37,307 nt of DNA from Nonomuraea longispora (GTDB taxonomy: Bacteria > Actinomycetota > Actinomycetes > Streptosporangiales > Streptosporangiaceae), in the NCBI RefSeq assembly GCF_004348345.1, contig NZ_SMJZ01000074.1:1-37307 (forward strand), written 5' to 3'. The notes beneath the pieces are model-generated. The model made no database searches, had not been told where the DNA came from, and saw only the letters and a list, made by a program, of their open reading frames with translations. Positions 24,190 through 31,577 of the stretch are shown piece after piece. Positions within the stretch are counted from its first letter, which is position 1, and each line of letters starts with the position of its first letter. The translations under genes and the position numbers were made by a program.

Positions 24190-25119
24190 ATGCAGCTGCA
24201 ACAACTGGCCTACTTCGTCGCCGTCGCGGAGACCAGGCACTTCACCCAGGCGGCCGAGCGCATGCGGGTGGCGCAGCCGTCACTCAGCAAGCAGATCAAG
24301 ACCCTTGAGGACGATCTGGGCGCCCGGCTGTTCTCCCGCGCCCGGGGCAACGTCACGCTGACCGCCGCAGGAGAGGCGCTGCTGCCGCTGGCCCGCCGCA
24401 TCCTGGCCGACGCCGACACCGCCCGGCAGGAGGTGGCCGAGCTCGCGGGGCTGCGCCGTGGCCGGGTGCGGCTGGGCGCGACGCCGTCGTTGTGCGCGGG
24501 GCTGCTGGCCGACGCGCTGGCCCGCTTCCACCGCGCGTACCCGGGGATCGAACTGCTGGTGGAGGAGGGCGGCTCGCGCGACCTCGTCAGGGCGCTGGCC
24601 AGGGGGCAGCTCGACCTGTCGATGATCATAATGCCGCTGCACAGCGACGACCCGGTCCTGGTGACGGAGGAGATCCTCAGGGAGAACCTCGTGGTCGTCG
24701 CGCCCTCCCGCGAGGCGACGCGCGGGCCGTACCTGCGCATCGAGGACCTGCGCGGCCGTTCGATGGTGATGTTCCGGCGCGGCTACGACCTGCGGGAGGC
24801 CACGCTGGCGGCGTGCCGGCAGGCGGGGTTCGAGCCGAGGTTCGCGGTGGAGGGCGGCGAGATGGACGCGGTGCTGCGGTTCGTGGAGGCCGGTCTCGGC
24901 GTGGCCGTGGTGCCGTCGATGGTGCTCGACGGGCGGCCCGGCCTGTCGGGCACGCCGCTCGCGCCGCCGGGGCTCAGCCGGACGATCGCCCTCGCTCACC
25001 GTAAGGACGTCGAGCCGACCAGAGCGGCCCAGGCGTTCCGTGAGATCCTGCTAGCTTTCGTGGTGGAATCTGGGCATGAGGGCACGCTTCCACAAGGGGT
25101 GGAGCTCATCGCAGAATGA
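24190..25119 (+). CDS. LysR-family regulator, probable control of sdhCAB
   Basis: This 309-residue LysR-type regulator has a winged helix-turn-helix at residues 1-60 (LAYFVAVAETRHFTQAAERM, then VAQPSLSKQIKTLE) and a two-lobed co-inducer domain at about 90-295. The ATG at 24190 was chosen because the canonical MQLQQLAYF start follows and GAGGA lies 10 nt upstream; the ATG at 24127 lies in the promoter. It is divergent from sdhCAB with a T-N11-A box between them, so activation of sdhCAB and self-repression are likely. The co-inducer is unknown; a TCA-cycle acid is a natural guess. The stop overlaps the next start (ATGA), making it the first of a four-gene coupled chain. Confidence 0.9.
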   Translation: MQLQQLAYFVAVAETRHFTQAAERMRVAQPSLSKQIKTLEDDLGARLFSRARGNVTLTAAGEALLPLARRILADADTARQEVAELAGLRRGRVRLGATPSLCAGLLADALARFHRAYPGIELLVEEGGSRDLVRALARGQLDLSMIIMPLHSDDPVLVTEEILRENLVVVAPSREATRGPYLRIEDLRGRSMVMFRRGYDLREATLAACRQAGFEPRFAVEGGEMDAVLRFVEAGLGVAVVPSMVLDGRPGLSGTPLAPPGLSRTIALAHRKDVEPTRAAQAFREILLAFVVESGHEGTLPQGVELIAE

Positions 25120-26285
25120 GCACCACCGCTCCGACTCCCCGAAGAGGCGTCTTGACGGCAAATCTTTCAGAAACGCTGACGCTGCTCCTCATCGAGGATG
25201 ACGATGGCGACGCCTTCCTCGTCGAAGAGCTGCTCAAAGAGGCGGAAGCCCCGCCGAGGACCTCCTGGGCGCGCAGTCTGCGCGAGGCGAAGGAGAAGCT
25301 GAACGAACACATCCAGTGTGTGCTGGTCGACCTGACGTTGCCCGACGCGAACCGGCTGCAGGCCCTGGAGGAGGTCCTGAAGCTGGCCCCGCACGCGGCC
25401 GTGCTGGTGCTCACCGGCCTGCGCGACGTCCACGTCGGCGTCGCCGCCGTGCAGGCGGGCGCCCAGGACTACCTGGTCAAGCAGGACATCGACGCGCGCC
25501 TGCTGGCACGGGCCATCAGATACGCGATGGAGCGCAAGCGGGCCGACCTGGCCCATCTGGCGCTCGTGCAGGCTGAGCTGCAGGCCAAGGAGAACGCCAG
25601 GCTGGAAAGCGCGCTGCTGCCCGCCGCACTGCTGCGTACCGAGGCGATCGAGCACGTCACCCGCTACCTGCCGGGCAGCGGCGGCACGCTGGCCGGTGAC
25701 TTCTTCGACACCGTGCAGACGCCGGACGGCTCCGTGCACGTCGTGATCGGCGACGTCTGCGGACACGGTCCCGACGAGGCGGCGCTCGGCGTGGCACTGC
25801 GCATCGCCTGGCGCACGCTGGTGCTGGCCGGGCGTACCGACGAGACGATGCTGCGCACGCTCGACGCGCTGCTGCGCGCCGAGCGCAAGGCCCCCGAGAT
25901 CTTCACCACCCTCTGCACGGCCACCATCGCCCCCGACCTTCGGTACGCGAGGATGCGCGTGGTCGGCCACCCTCCTCCGGTGCTGGTGCGCGACGGTCAC
26001 GTCGAGGTGGTGTGCGACACGCCCTCCGGTCCGCCGCTCGGCATATTCCCCGACGTGGAGTGGCGGGTCATCGACGTCCCGCTGGGCGAGGAGTGGACGA
26101 TGATGCTCTACACCGACGGCCTGATCGAGGCGGCCGTGGGCGAGCCCGGCGGGGAGATCGGCGTGGACGGCCTCGTCGAACTCGTACGCGCCCACGGAGA
26201 CATCGATCTCGACCGGCTCATCACCCACGTCGGCACACTGAGTGACGACCTGGCCGTGGTGCTGCTGCGCAGGAGGAGAGGATGA
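25116..26285 (+). CDS. REC-PP2C (RsbU/SpoIIE-type) response-regulator phosphatase
   Basis: This 389-residue cytoplasmic protein has a receiver domain at about residues 20-140 with acidic pocket Glu27-Asp28-Asp29, phospho-acceptor Asp72 (VLVDLTLPD) and Lys122 (YLVKQD). A coiled linker (140-175, RKRADLAHLALVQAELQAK) and a PP2C/SpoIIE serine phosphatase domain (175-388) follow, with metal motifs AGDFFD, VIGDVCGHG and LYTDGLIEA, ending SDDLAVVLL. Such proteins dephosphorylate anti-anti-sigma factors in partner switching, but no STAS or RsbW gene is nearby. Its ATG overlaps the lysR stop and its stop overlaps the kinase start (both ATGA), so all are one unit. The adjacent kinase is the obvious phosphodonor. 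Confidence 0.9.
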   Translation: MSTTAPTPRRGVLTANLSETLTLLLIEDDDGDAFLVEELLKEAEAPPRTSWARSLREAKEKLNEHIQCVLVDLTLPDANRLQALEEVLKLAPHAAVLVLTGLRDVHVGVAAVQAGAQDYLVKQDIDARLLARAIRYAMERKRADLAHLALVQAELQAKENARLESALLPAALLRTEAIEHVTRYLPGSGGTLAGDFFDTVQTPDGSVHVVIGDVCGHGPDEAALGVALRIAWRTLVLAGRTDETMLRTLDALLRAERKAPEIFTTLCTATIAPDLRYARMRVVGHPPPVLVRDGHVEVVCDTPSGPPLGIFPDVEWRVIDVPLGEEWTMMLYTDGLIEAAVGEPGGEIGVDGLVELVRAHGDIDLDRLITHVGTLSDDLAVVLLRRRRG

Positions 26286-27424
26286 GCATCCACCCGCTGC
26301 CGCCCGCCCGGGAGCCCACGGGGCTGGGCCGGCTGCCGGTCGCCCGCTGGTTCCTGTTCGTCGGAGCGATCGCCGCTCTCGCGTTCGTGACCGGCGTCAC
26401 GGTGATTCTGCTGATGAGCGTCAGGACCATGGAGCTGTCCCCGCCGCCCGAGGTGGCCGCGCAGCTCACCCGGCTGAACTACGCGCTGATCGTGGTGTTC
26501 GGGGTGCTGCTCGCCTGCGGCGTCGGGCTGGCGTTCATCGTGCGCCACGCGGTGCTGAACCCCATCGAACGGCTCACCACGCAGGTGCGTACGGTCGCCG
26601 CCGGCGACTTCGACCACGCTCTGCACGTCGACCGGCCGGCGGAGCTGGCCGAGCTGGCCAGCCACGTCGACTCCATGCGCGACCGCGTCGTCGCGGCCTG
26701 GCGGGTGGCCACCGACCAGAGCGAGGAACTGCGCAGGTCCAACGGCGAGCTGGAGCAGTTCGCCTACGTCGCCAGCCACGACCTGCAGGAGCCGCTGCGC
26801 AAGGTCGCCAGCTTCAGCCAGATGCTGGAGCAGCGCTACGGCCCGCAACTCGACGATCGGGCCAGGCAGTACATCCACTACGCGGTCGACGGCGCCAAGC
26901 GCATGCAACTGCTCATCAACGACCTGCTCGACTTCTCCAGGGTCGGTCGGGTGACCAGCGAGAAGACCGCCGTCGAGTCGGGCGTGGCGTTGGACGCGGC
27001 GCTGGACAACCTCTCGGCCATGGTCGAGGAGACCGGTGCCACGGTCACCCGCGACGAGCTGCCCCAGGTCACCGGCAACCGGATGCAGCTCACCCAGCTC
27101 TTTCAGAATATGATCGAGAACGCGGTGAAGTTCCGCTCCGAGGAGCCTCCGCGCGTCCACGTCGGGGCGGAGAGGTCGGGCGAGATGTGGGAGTTCAGCT
27201 GCTCCGACAACGGCATCGGGGTCGAGCCGAAATACGCCGACCGCATCTTCCTGATCTTCCAGCGGCTGCACCCCCGGGACGTGTACCCCGGTACGGGGAT
27301 CGGGCTCGCGCTGTGCCGCAAGATCGTCGAGTACCACGGTGGCAGACTGTGGCTGGACGGCGACGCGCAGAGCGGGGGCACGACGTTCCGCTGGACACTA
27401 CCCGTGGCTGGAGACCGATCATGA
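26282..27424 (+). CDS. Membrane sensor histidine kinase (HAMP, HDLQEP type)
   Basis: This 380-residue sensor kinase has two membrane helices (about residues 22-46 and 65-88) around a very short 18-residue outside loop, so sensing is probably in the membrane or cytoplasm. A HAMP domain (88-140) leads by coiled coil into the DHp helix with phospho-accepting His166 (VASHDLQEPLRKV). The ATPase domain has N-box NMIENAVKF, G1 DNGIGVEP and G2 GTGIGLAL. The HDLQEP variety is common in kinases paired with stand-alone CheY-like (Rcp1-type) regulators, exactly what follows. ATGA overlaps on both sides fix it as the third of four coupled genes. The stimulus is unknown. Confidence 0.92.
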   Translation: MSIHPLPPAREPTGLGRLPVARWFLFVGAIAALAFVTGVTVILLMSVRTMELSPPPEVAAQLTRLNYALIVVFGVLLACGVGLAFIVRHAVLNPIERLTTQVRTVAAGDFDHALHVDRPAELAELASHVDSMRDRVVAAWRVATDQSEELRRSNGELEQFAYVASHDLQEPLRKVASFSQMLEQRYGPQLDDRARQYIHYAVDGAKRMQLLINDLLDFSRVGRVTSEKTAVESGVALDAALDNLSAMVEETGATVTRDELPQVTGNRMQLTQLFQNMIENAVKFRSEEPPRVHVGAERSGEMWEFSCSDNGIGVEPKYADRIFLIFQRLHPRDVYPGTGIGLALCRKIVEYHGGRLWLDGDAQSGGTTFRWTLPVAGDRS

Positions 27425-27870
27425 CTGACCTGCGGCCGATCGACGTGCTCCTGGTGGAGGACGATCAGGGCGACATCCTGCTGACGAAGGAGGCGTTCGA
27501 CCACAACAAGGTGCGCAACCGCCTCAACGTGGTCAACGACGGCGAGCAGGCGATGGCCTATCTGCGGAGGGAGGGCGAATACCGCGACGCGATCCGCCCC
27601 GACCTCATCCTGCTCGACCTCAATCTGCCCAGGATGAGCGGCCGGGAGGTGCTGCGGGAGGTCAAGGACGACCCGGCGCTGCGCACGATCCCCGTGGTGA
27701 TCCTGACGACGTCGGAGGCGGAGGAGGACATCCTGCACAGCTACCGGCTGTACGCCAACGCGTACGTGTCCAAGCCGGTGGACTTCGAGCAATTCATCCG
27801 CGTTGTCCGGCAGATCGATAATTTTTTTGTAACGGTGGTTAAACTTCCCACCTCGGGGCAGCGCCTGTGA
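27421..27870 (+). CDS. CheY-like (Rcp1-type) single-domain response regulator
   Basis: This 149-residue stand-alone receiver domain has an acidic pocket Glu13-Asp14-Asp15, phospho-acceptor Asp66 (LILLDLNLP), a switch Thr in VVILTTSEAE, and Lys in AYVSKPVDF. There is no output domain, so it acts through protein contact or as a phosphate sink in a relay between the kinase and the REC-PP2C protein. The extended alpha4 region (EEDILHSYRLYANAY) is typical of Rcp1-type regulators. The ATG at 27421 overlaps the kinase stop by ATGA. It ends the LysR - phosphatase - kinase - regulator chain. No terminator hairpin is obvious before the next promoter. Confidence 0.92.
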   Translation: MTDLRPIDVLLVEDDQGDILLTKEAFDHNKVRNRLNVVNDGEQAMAYLRREGEYRDAIRPDLILLDLNLPRMSGREVLREVKDDPALRTIPVVILTTSEAEEDILHSYRLYANAYVSKPVDFEQFIRVVRQIDNFFVTVVKLPTSGQRL

Positions 27871-27878
27871 CGCGGCTA

Positions 27879-27894
27879 CGTGACAGGAATCACA
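27879..27894. promoter_or_regulatory. CRP/FNR-type site 1 upstream of the second sdh operon
   Basis: CGTGACAGGAATCACA fits the CRP-family consensus TGTGA-N6-TCACA with one mismatch (first base). It is centred 35 bp upstream of site 2, in the 193-bp gap between the response-regulator gene and the anchor gene. CRP-type GlxR and Rv3676 regulators are known to act on actinobacterial sdh genes; binding here is inferred. Confidence 0.5.
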
Positions 27895-27913
27895 GCGAGT
27901 CATCGAAATTGTG

Positions 27914-27934
27914 AGTGACCCGGCTCACTAAACT
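27914..27934 (+). promoter_or_regulatory. CRP/FNR-type site 2 overlapping the predicted promoter
   Basis: AGTGACCCGGCTCACT (27914-27929) has perfect 5-bp arms AGTGA/TCACT with a 6-bp centre. It abuts the -10-like TAAACT (27929-27934). If transcription begins near 27941, site 2 is centred near -20 (repressing position) and site 1 near -54. Transcription from here gives a leader of about 120 nt ending in GGAGAGG 6 nt before the ATG at 28064. Confidence 0.5.
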
Positions 27935-28063
27935 CGATCCTGTCGTCGTAACGTATCCCCCACCAACGCGCGCCTGAGCGGAGATCGCCATCCGCGCGCC
28001 CAGCGAATACGAAAACCACGGACCCCCTGCGCGATGGGTCCGCGGGAGGTGGAGAGGTCCGCG

Positions 28064-28852
28064 ATGACCCAAACGACGCCCGAAGCACCAGCGAGAAGGC
28101 AGCGTGCCCAGGTCAAGGTGCGCACGCTGCGCACCGACCGATGGTGGCTCGTACCGCTAGTGACGTTCCTCGGGCTCAGCTCATTCCTTGTCTACGGTGT
28201 GTGGGCGATCATCGACACGAGCAACTTCGTCGAGCCCTACATCGCCCCGTTCGCCGCGCCCTGCCTGACGACCCAGGAGGTCTGCGAGGGCGCGCGGCTG
28301 TTCGGATGGGCACCCGTCGGCGACTGGTACGCGCTCCCGCCGGGGCTGCTGATCCTCGGCCTGCCCGGCGGGTTCCGGCTGACGTGCTACTACTACCGCA
28401 AGTCCTACTACCGCTCGTTCTGGCTGTCGCCGGCGGCGTGCGCCGTGCAGGAGCCGCACGGGAAGTACACCGGTGAGACCCGGTTCCCGCTGATCATCCA
28501 GAACATCCACCGCTACTTCTTCTACTTCGCGGTGGTGATCGGCGCCATCCTCACCTACGACGCCGTCCTGGCCGTGGTGCACAAGCCACTGGGTCTCGGT
28601 TCGTGGATCCTGGTCCTCAACGCCGTGCTCATCCTCGGCTACACCTTCGGCTGCCACTCGTGCCGCCACATCACCGCGGGCCGGCTCAACCACTTCTCCC
28701 GTCACCCGCTGCGCTACCGGGCCTGGACGTTCGTCTCCAAGCTCAACGCCAAGCACCAGCCCCTCGCGTGGGCCTCGATGTTCTCCGTCATGGGCGCCGA
28801 CCTCTATGTGCGCCTGGTCGCCAAGGGCATCATCGCCTTCCCGTACGCGTAA
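28064..28852 (+). CDS. Sdh1-type membrane anchor with Cys/His cluster motif
   Basis: This 262-residue anchor subunit of a second succinate dehydrogenase resembles in size, layout and neighbours the mycobacterial Sdh1 anchor (Rv0249c type). Hydrophobic helices lie at about residues 28-50, 92-106, 150-172, 178-198 and 235-257. Unlike heme-b anchors it has a Cys/His-rich set: Cys108 (RLTCYYYRK), Cys126 (PAACAVQ), and Cys197-His198-x-Cys200-x-His202 (FGCHSCRHI). From memory, a membrane-embedded Rieske-type [2Fe-2S] cluster was reported for the mycobacterial enzyme, and these residues are the candidate ligands. ATG 28064 has GGAGAGG 6 nt upstream; ATG 28034 has no Shine-Dalgarno. Confidence 0.85.
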   Translation: MTQTTPEAPARRQRAQVKVRTLRTDRWWLVPLVTFLGLSSFLVYGVWAIIDTSNFVEPYIAPFAAPCLTTQEVCEGARLFGWAPVGDWYALPPGLLILGLPGGFRLTCYYYRKSYYRSFWLSPAACAVQEPHGKYTGETRFPLIIQNIHRYFFYFAVVIGAILTYDAVLAVVHKPLGLGSWILVLNAVLILGYTFGCHSCRHITAGRLNHFSRHPLRYRAWTFVSKLNAKHQPLAWASMFSVMGADLYVRLVAKGIIAFPYA

Positions 28853-28864
28853 GGACCAGCCTCA

Positions 28865-30763
28865 GTGGAAAACTCGCTAAACACAGAGCGTCACGAGTAC
28901 GACGTCGTCGTCATCGGCGCGGGCGGCGCCGGCCTGCGGGCCGCGATCGAGGCGCGCCAGCAGGGCAAGCGCACGGCGATCGTCTGCAAGTCGCTGTTCG
29001 GCAAGGCGCACACCGTCATGGCCGAGGGCGGCGCGGCCGCCGCGATGGGCAACGTCAACCCCGACGACAACTGGATGGTGCACTTCCGTGACACCATGCG
29101 GGGCGGCAAGTTCCTCAACAACTGGCGGATGGCCGAACTGCACGCCAAGGAGGCGCCCGACCGCGTCTGGGAGCTCGAGGCCTGGGGCGCCCTGTTCGAC
29201 CGCACCAAAGACGGCAAGATCAGCCAGCGGAACTTCGGCGGGCACGAATACCCGCGGCTCGCACACGTGGGCGACCGTACCGGCCTGGAGATGATCCGCA
29301 CGCTGCAGCAGCGCGTCGTCGCGCTGCAGCAGGAGGACTACGAGACGCACGGCGACCACGAGGCCTACATCAAGGTTTTCGCCGAGTGCACGGTCACCCG
29401 GCTGCTCAAGGACGGCGACGCGATCTCCGGCGCGTTCGGCTACTGGCGCGAGACGGGAAACTTCATCATCTTCGACGCGCCGGCCGTCGTGCTGGCCACC
29501 GGCGGCATCGGCAAATCGTACGTCGTGACCTCCAACTCCTGGGAGTACACCGGCGACGGGCACGCCCTGGCCCTGCTCGCCGGCGCCAACCTGATCAACA
29601 TGGAGTTCATCCAGTTCCACCCCACAGGGATGGTCTGGCCGCCGTCCGTGCGCGGCATCCTCGTCACCGAGTCCGTCCGCGGTGACGGCGGCGTGCTGCG
29701 CAACTCCGAGGGCAAGCGCTTCATGTTCGACTACGTCCCCGACGTGTTCAAGGACAAGTACGCCACCAGCGAGGAAGAGGGCGACCGCTGGTACACCGAC
29801 CAGGCCAACAACCGGCGCCCGCCGGAGCTGCTGCCGCGTGACGAGGTGGCCCGCGCGATCAACGCCGAGGTCAAGGCCGGTCGCGGCTCGCCCCAGGGCG
29901 GCGTCTTCCTCGACGTGTCCACCCGGCTTCCCGCCGAGGAGATCAAGAAGCGGCTGCCGTCGATGTACCACCAGTTCAAGGAGCTGGCCGACGTCGACAT
30001 CACCGCCGAGCCCATGCAGGTGGGCCCGACCTGCCACTACATCATGGGCGGCGTCGAGGTCGAGGCCGACACGGGCGCGGCGGCCGTGCCCGGCCTGTTC
30101 GCGGCCGGCGAGGTCTCCGGCGGCATGCACGGCTCCAACCGGCTGGGTGGCAACTCGCTGTCCGACCTGCTCGTGTTCGGGCGCCGGGCGGGCGCGGGCG
30201 CGGCGGCGTACGTCGACGGGCTCGCCGGCCGTCCCAAGGTCGCCGACGACGCGGTCGAGGCGGCCCGCGAGGAGGCGCTCGCGCCGCTCGGACGCAGCGG
30301 CGAGAACCCCTACGAGGTGCACCACGAGCTGCAGCGCACCATGAACGACCTGGTCGGCATCATCCGCAAGCCCGGCGAGATCGCCGAGGCGCTCCAGGTC
30401 GTGGAGAAGCTGAAGGAGCGCGTGGCCCTGGTCGGAGCAGCCGGCTCGCGCGTCTACAACCCCGGCTGGCATCTCGCGATCGACCTGCGCAACATGGTGC
30501 TTGTCTCGGAGTGCGTGGCACGCGCCGCGCTGCTGCGCGAGGAGAGCCGCGGCGGGCACACCCGCGACGACTTCCCCGGGATGAACCCGGAGTGGCGCCG
30601 CAAGCTGCTCGTCTGCTCCACCGAGGGCGGTTCGGTCAGCGTCGAGGAGAAGGTCCAGCCGCGCATGCGCGACGAGCTGATCGGTCTCTTCGAACGCGAC
30701 GAGCTGAGCAAATACCTCACCGACGAAGAGATGACCGAGTTCGACGGGATAGCGAAGTCATGA
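28865..30763 (+). CDS. Succinate dehydrogenase flavoprotein (mycobacterial Sdh1 type)
   Basis: This 632-residue flavoprotein of the second succinate dehydrogenase has FAD motif VVIGAGGAGLRAA at residues 15-27, covalent-FAD His49 (GKAHTVMAEGG), MRGGKFLNNWRMAELHAKEA, FHPTGMVWPPSVRG, and catalytic HGSNRLGGNSLSDL. It starts close to the FAD motif, unlike the long N-terminus of the minus-strand SdhA, and the two share only general family similarity. They are different enzyme types rather than recent duplicates. The GTG at 28865 follows AAGGA; the start is 12 bp after the anchor gene stop. The stop overlaps the iron-sulfur gene by ATGA. Confidence 0.94.
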   Translation: MENSLNTERHEYDVVVIGAGGAGLRAAIEARQQGKRTAIVCKSLFGKAHTVMAEGGAAAAMGNVNPDDNWMVHFRDTMRGGKFLNNWRMAELHAKEAPDRVWELEAWGALFDRTKDGKISQRNFGGHEYPRLAHVGDRTGLEMIRTLQQRVVALQQEDYETHGDHEAYIKVFAECTVTRLLKDGDAISGAFGYWRETGNFIIFDAPAVVLATGGIGKSYVVTSNSWEYTGDGHALALLAGANLINMEFIQFHPTGMVWPPSVRGILVTESVRGDGGVLRNSEGKRFMFDYVPDVFKDKYATSEEEGDRWYTDQANNRRPPELLPRDEVARAINAEVKAGRGSPQGGVFLDVSTRLPAEEIKKRLPSMYHQFKELADVDITAEPMQVGPTCHYIMGGVEVEADTGAAAVPGLFAAGEVSGGMHGSNRLGGNSLSDLLVFGRRAGAGAAAYVDGLAGRPKVADDAVEAAREEALAPLGRSGENPYEVHHELQRTMNDLVGIIRKPGEIAEALQVVEKLKERVALVGAAGSRVYNPGWHLAIDLRNMVLVSECVARAALLREESRGGHTRDDFPGMNPEWRRKLLVCSTEGGSVSVEEKVQPRMRDELIGLFERDELSKYLTDEEMTEFDGIAKS

Positions 30764-31512
30764 GCTACAAGGCAAAGTTCAAGGTCTGGCGCGGCGAGGG
30801 CGGCGAGGGCAGGCTCGAGGACTTCACCGTGGAGGTCAACGAGGGCGAGGTCGTCCTCGACATCATCCACCGGCTCCAGGCCACGCAGGCGCCCGACCTG
30901 GCCGTGCGCTGGAACTGCAAGGCGGGCAAGTGCGGCTCGTGCAGCATGGAGATCAACGGCAAGCCGCGCCTGGGCTGCATGACCCGCATGTCCACCTTCA
31001 GCGAGGACGAGACCATCACGGTCACGCCGATGCGCACGTTCCCCGTCATCAAGGACCTCGTCAACGACGTGTCCTACAACTACCAGAAGGCCCGGGAGGT
31101 CCCGTCCTTCACGCCGCCGGCCGACGTCCGGCCCGGCGAGTTCCGGATGAAGCAGGTGGACGTCGAGCGGTCCCAGGAGTTCCGCAAGTGCATTGAGTGC
31201 TTCATGTGCAACAACATCTGCCACGTGATCCGCGACCACGAGGAGAACAAGCCCAACTTCTCCGGCCCCCGGTTTCTCATGCGGATCGCCGAGCTCGACA
31301 TGCACCCGTACGACGTGGCGGACCGGCAGGAGACGGCCCAGGAGGAGCACGGGCTCGGCTACTGCAACATCACCAAGTGCTGCACCGAGGTCTGCCCCGA
31401 GCACATCAAGATCACCGATAACGCGCTGATCCCCATGAAGGAACGCGTCGTCGACCGCAAGTACGACCCGCTGGTGTGGCTGGGCAACAAGATCTTCAAG
31501 CGCAGCTCGTAG
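30760..31512 (+). CDS. Succinate dehydrogenase iron-sulfur subunit (mycobacterial Sdh1 type)
   Basis: This 250-residue iron-sulfur subunit has [2Fe-2S] ligands in CKAGKCGSCSMEINGKPRLGC (residues about 49-69) and cluster motifs CIECFMCNNICH and CNITKCCTEVCPEHI in the C-terminal half for the [4Fe-4S] and [3Fe-4S] centres. The second cluster motif differs from the CxxCxxxCP form of the other SdhB, as in the Sdh1/fumarate-reductase-like branch. The ATG at 30760 overlaps the flavoprotein stop. It is the last gene of the operon; a long GC-rich terminator follows 10 bp after the stop. Confidence 0.93.
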   Translation: MSYKAKFKVWRGEGGEGRLEDFTVEVNEGEVVLDIIHRLQATQAPDLAVRWNCKAGKCGSCSMEINGKPRLGCMTRMSTFSEDETITVTPMRTFPVIKDLVNDVSYNYQKAREVPSFTPPADVRPGEFRMKQVDVERSQEFRKCIECFMCNNICHVIRDHEENKPNFSGPRFLMRIAELDMHPYDVADRQETAQEEHGLGYCNITKCCTEVCPEHIKITDNALIPMKERVVDRKYDPLVWLGNKIFKRSS

Positions 31513-31522
31513 GGCGCTGACA

Positions 31523-31564
31523 CACGAAAGGCGGGGGCCGGATCGTCCGGCCCCCGCCTTCGTG
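31523..31564. terminator. Strong bidirectional terminator after the second sdh operon
   Basis: CACGAAAGGCGGGGGCCGGA (31523-31542) pairs with the region 31546-31564 through 19 base pairs with one bulged A and a TCG loop. It sits between the convergent sdh iron-sulfur gene (stop 31512) and the minus-strand surface-protein gene (stop 31578), so it can end both transcripts. Confidence 0.85.
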
Positions 31565-31577
31565 GTTCGTACGTGCG

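Noticed and set aside
27911..27928. GTGAG-N8-CTCAC read as the primary inverted repeat before the second sdh operon
   Set aside because: The same bases fit a standard GTGA-N6-TCAC site (27914-27929) better, and a second site of that type lies upstream.
28034..28063. ATG at 28034 as the start of the Sdh1-type anchor
   Set aside because: It has no Shine-Dalgarno, whereas the ATG at 28064 has GGAGAGG at 6 nt.
28877..30559. 560-codon minus-strand open frame opposite the second sdhA
   Set aside because: Same shadow effect over a highly conserved flavoprotein; composition is not protein-like and there is no start signal.
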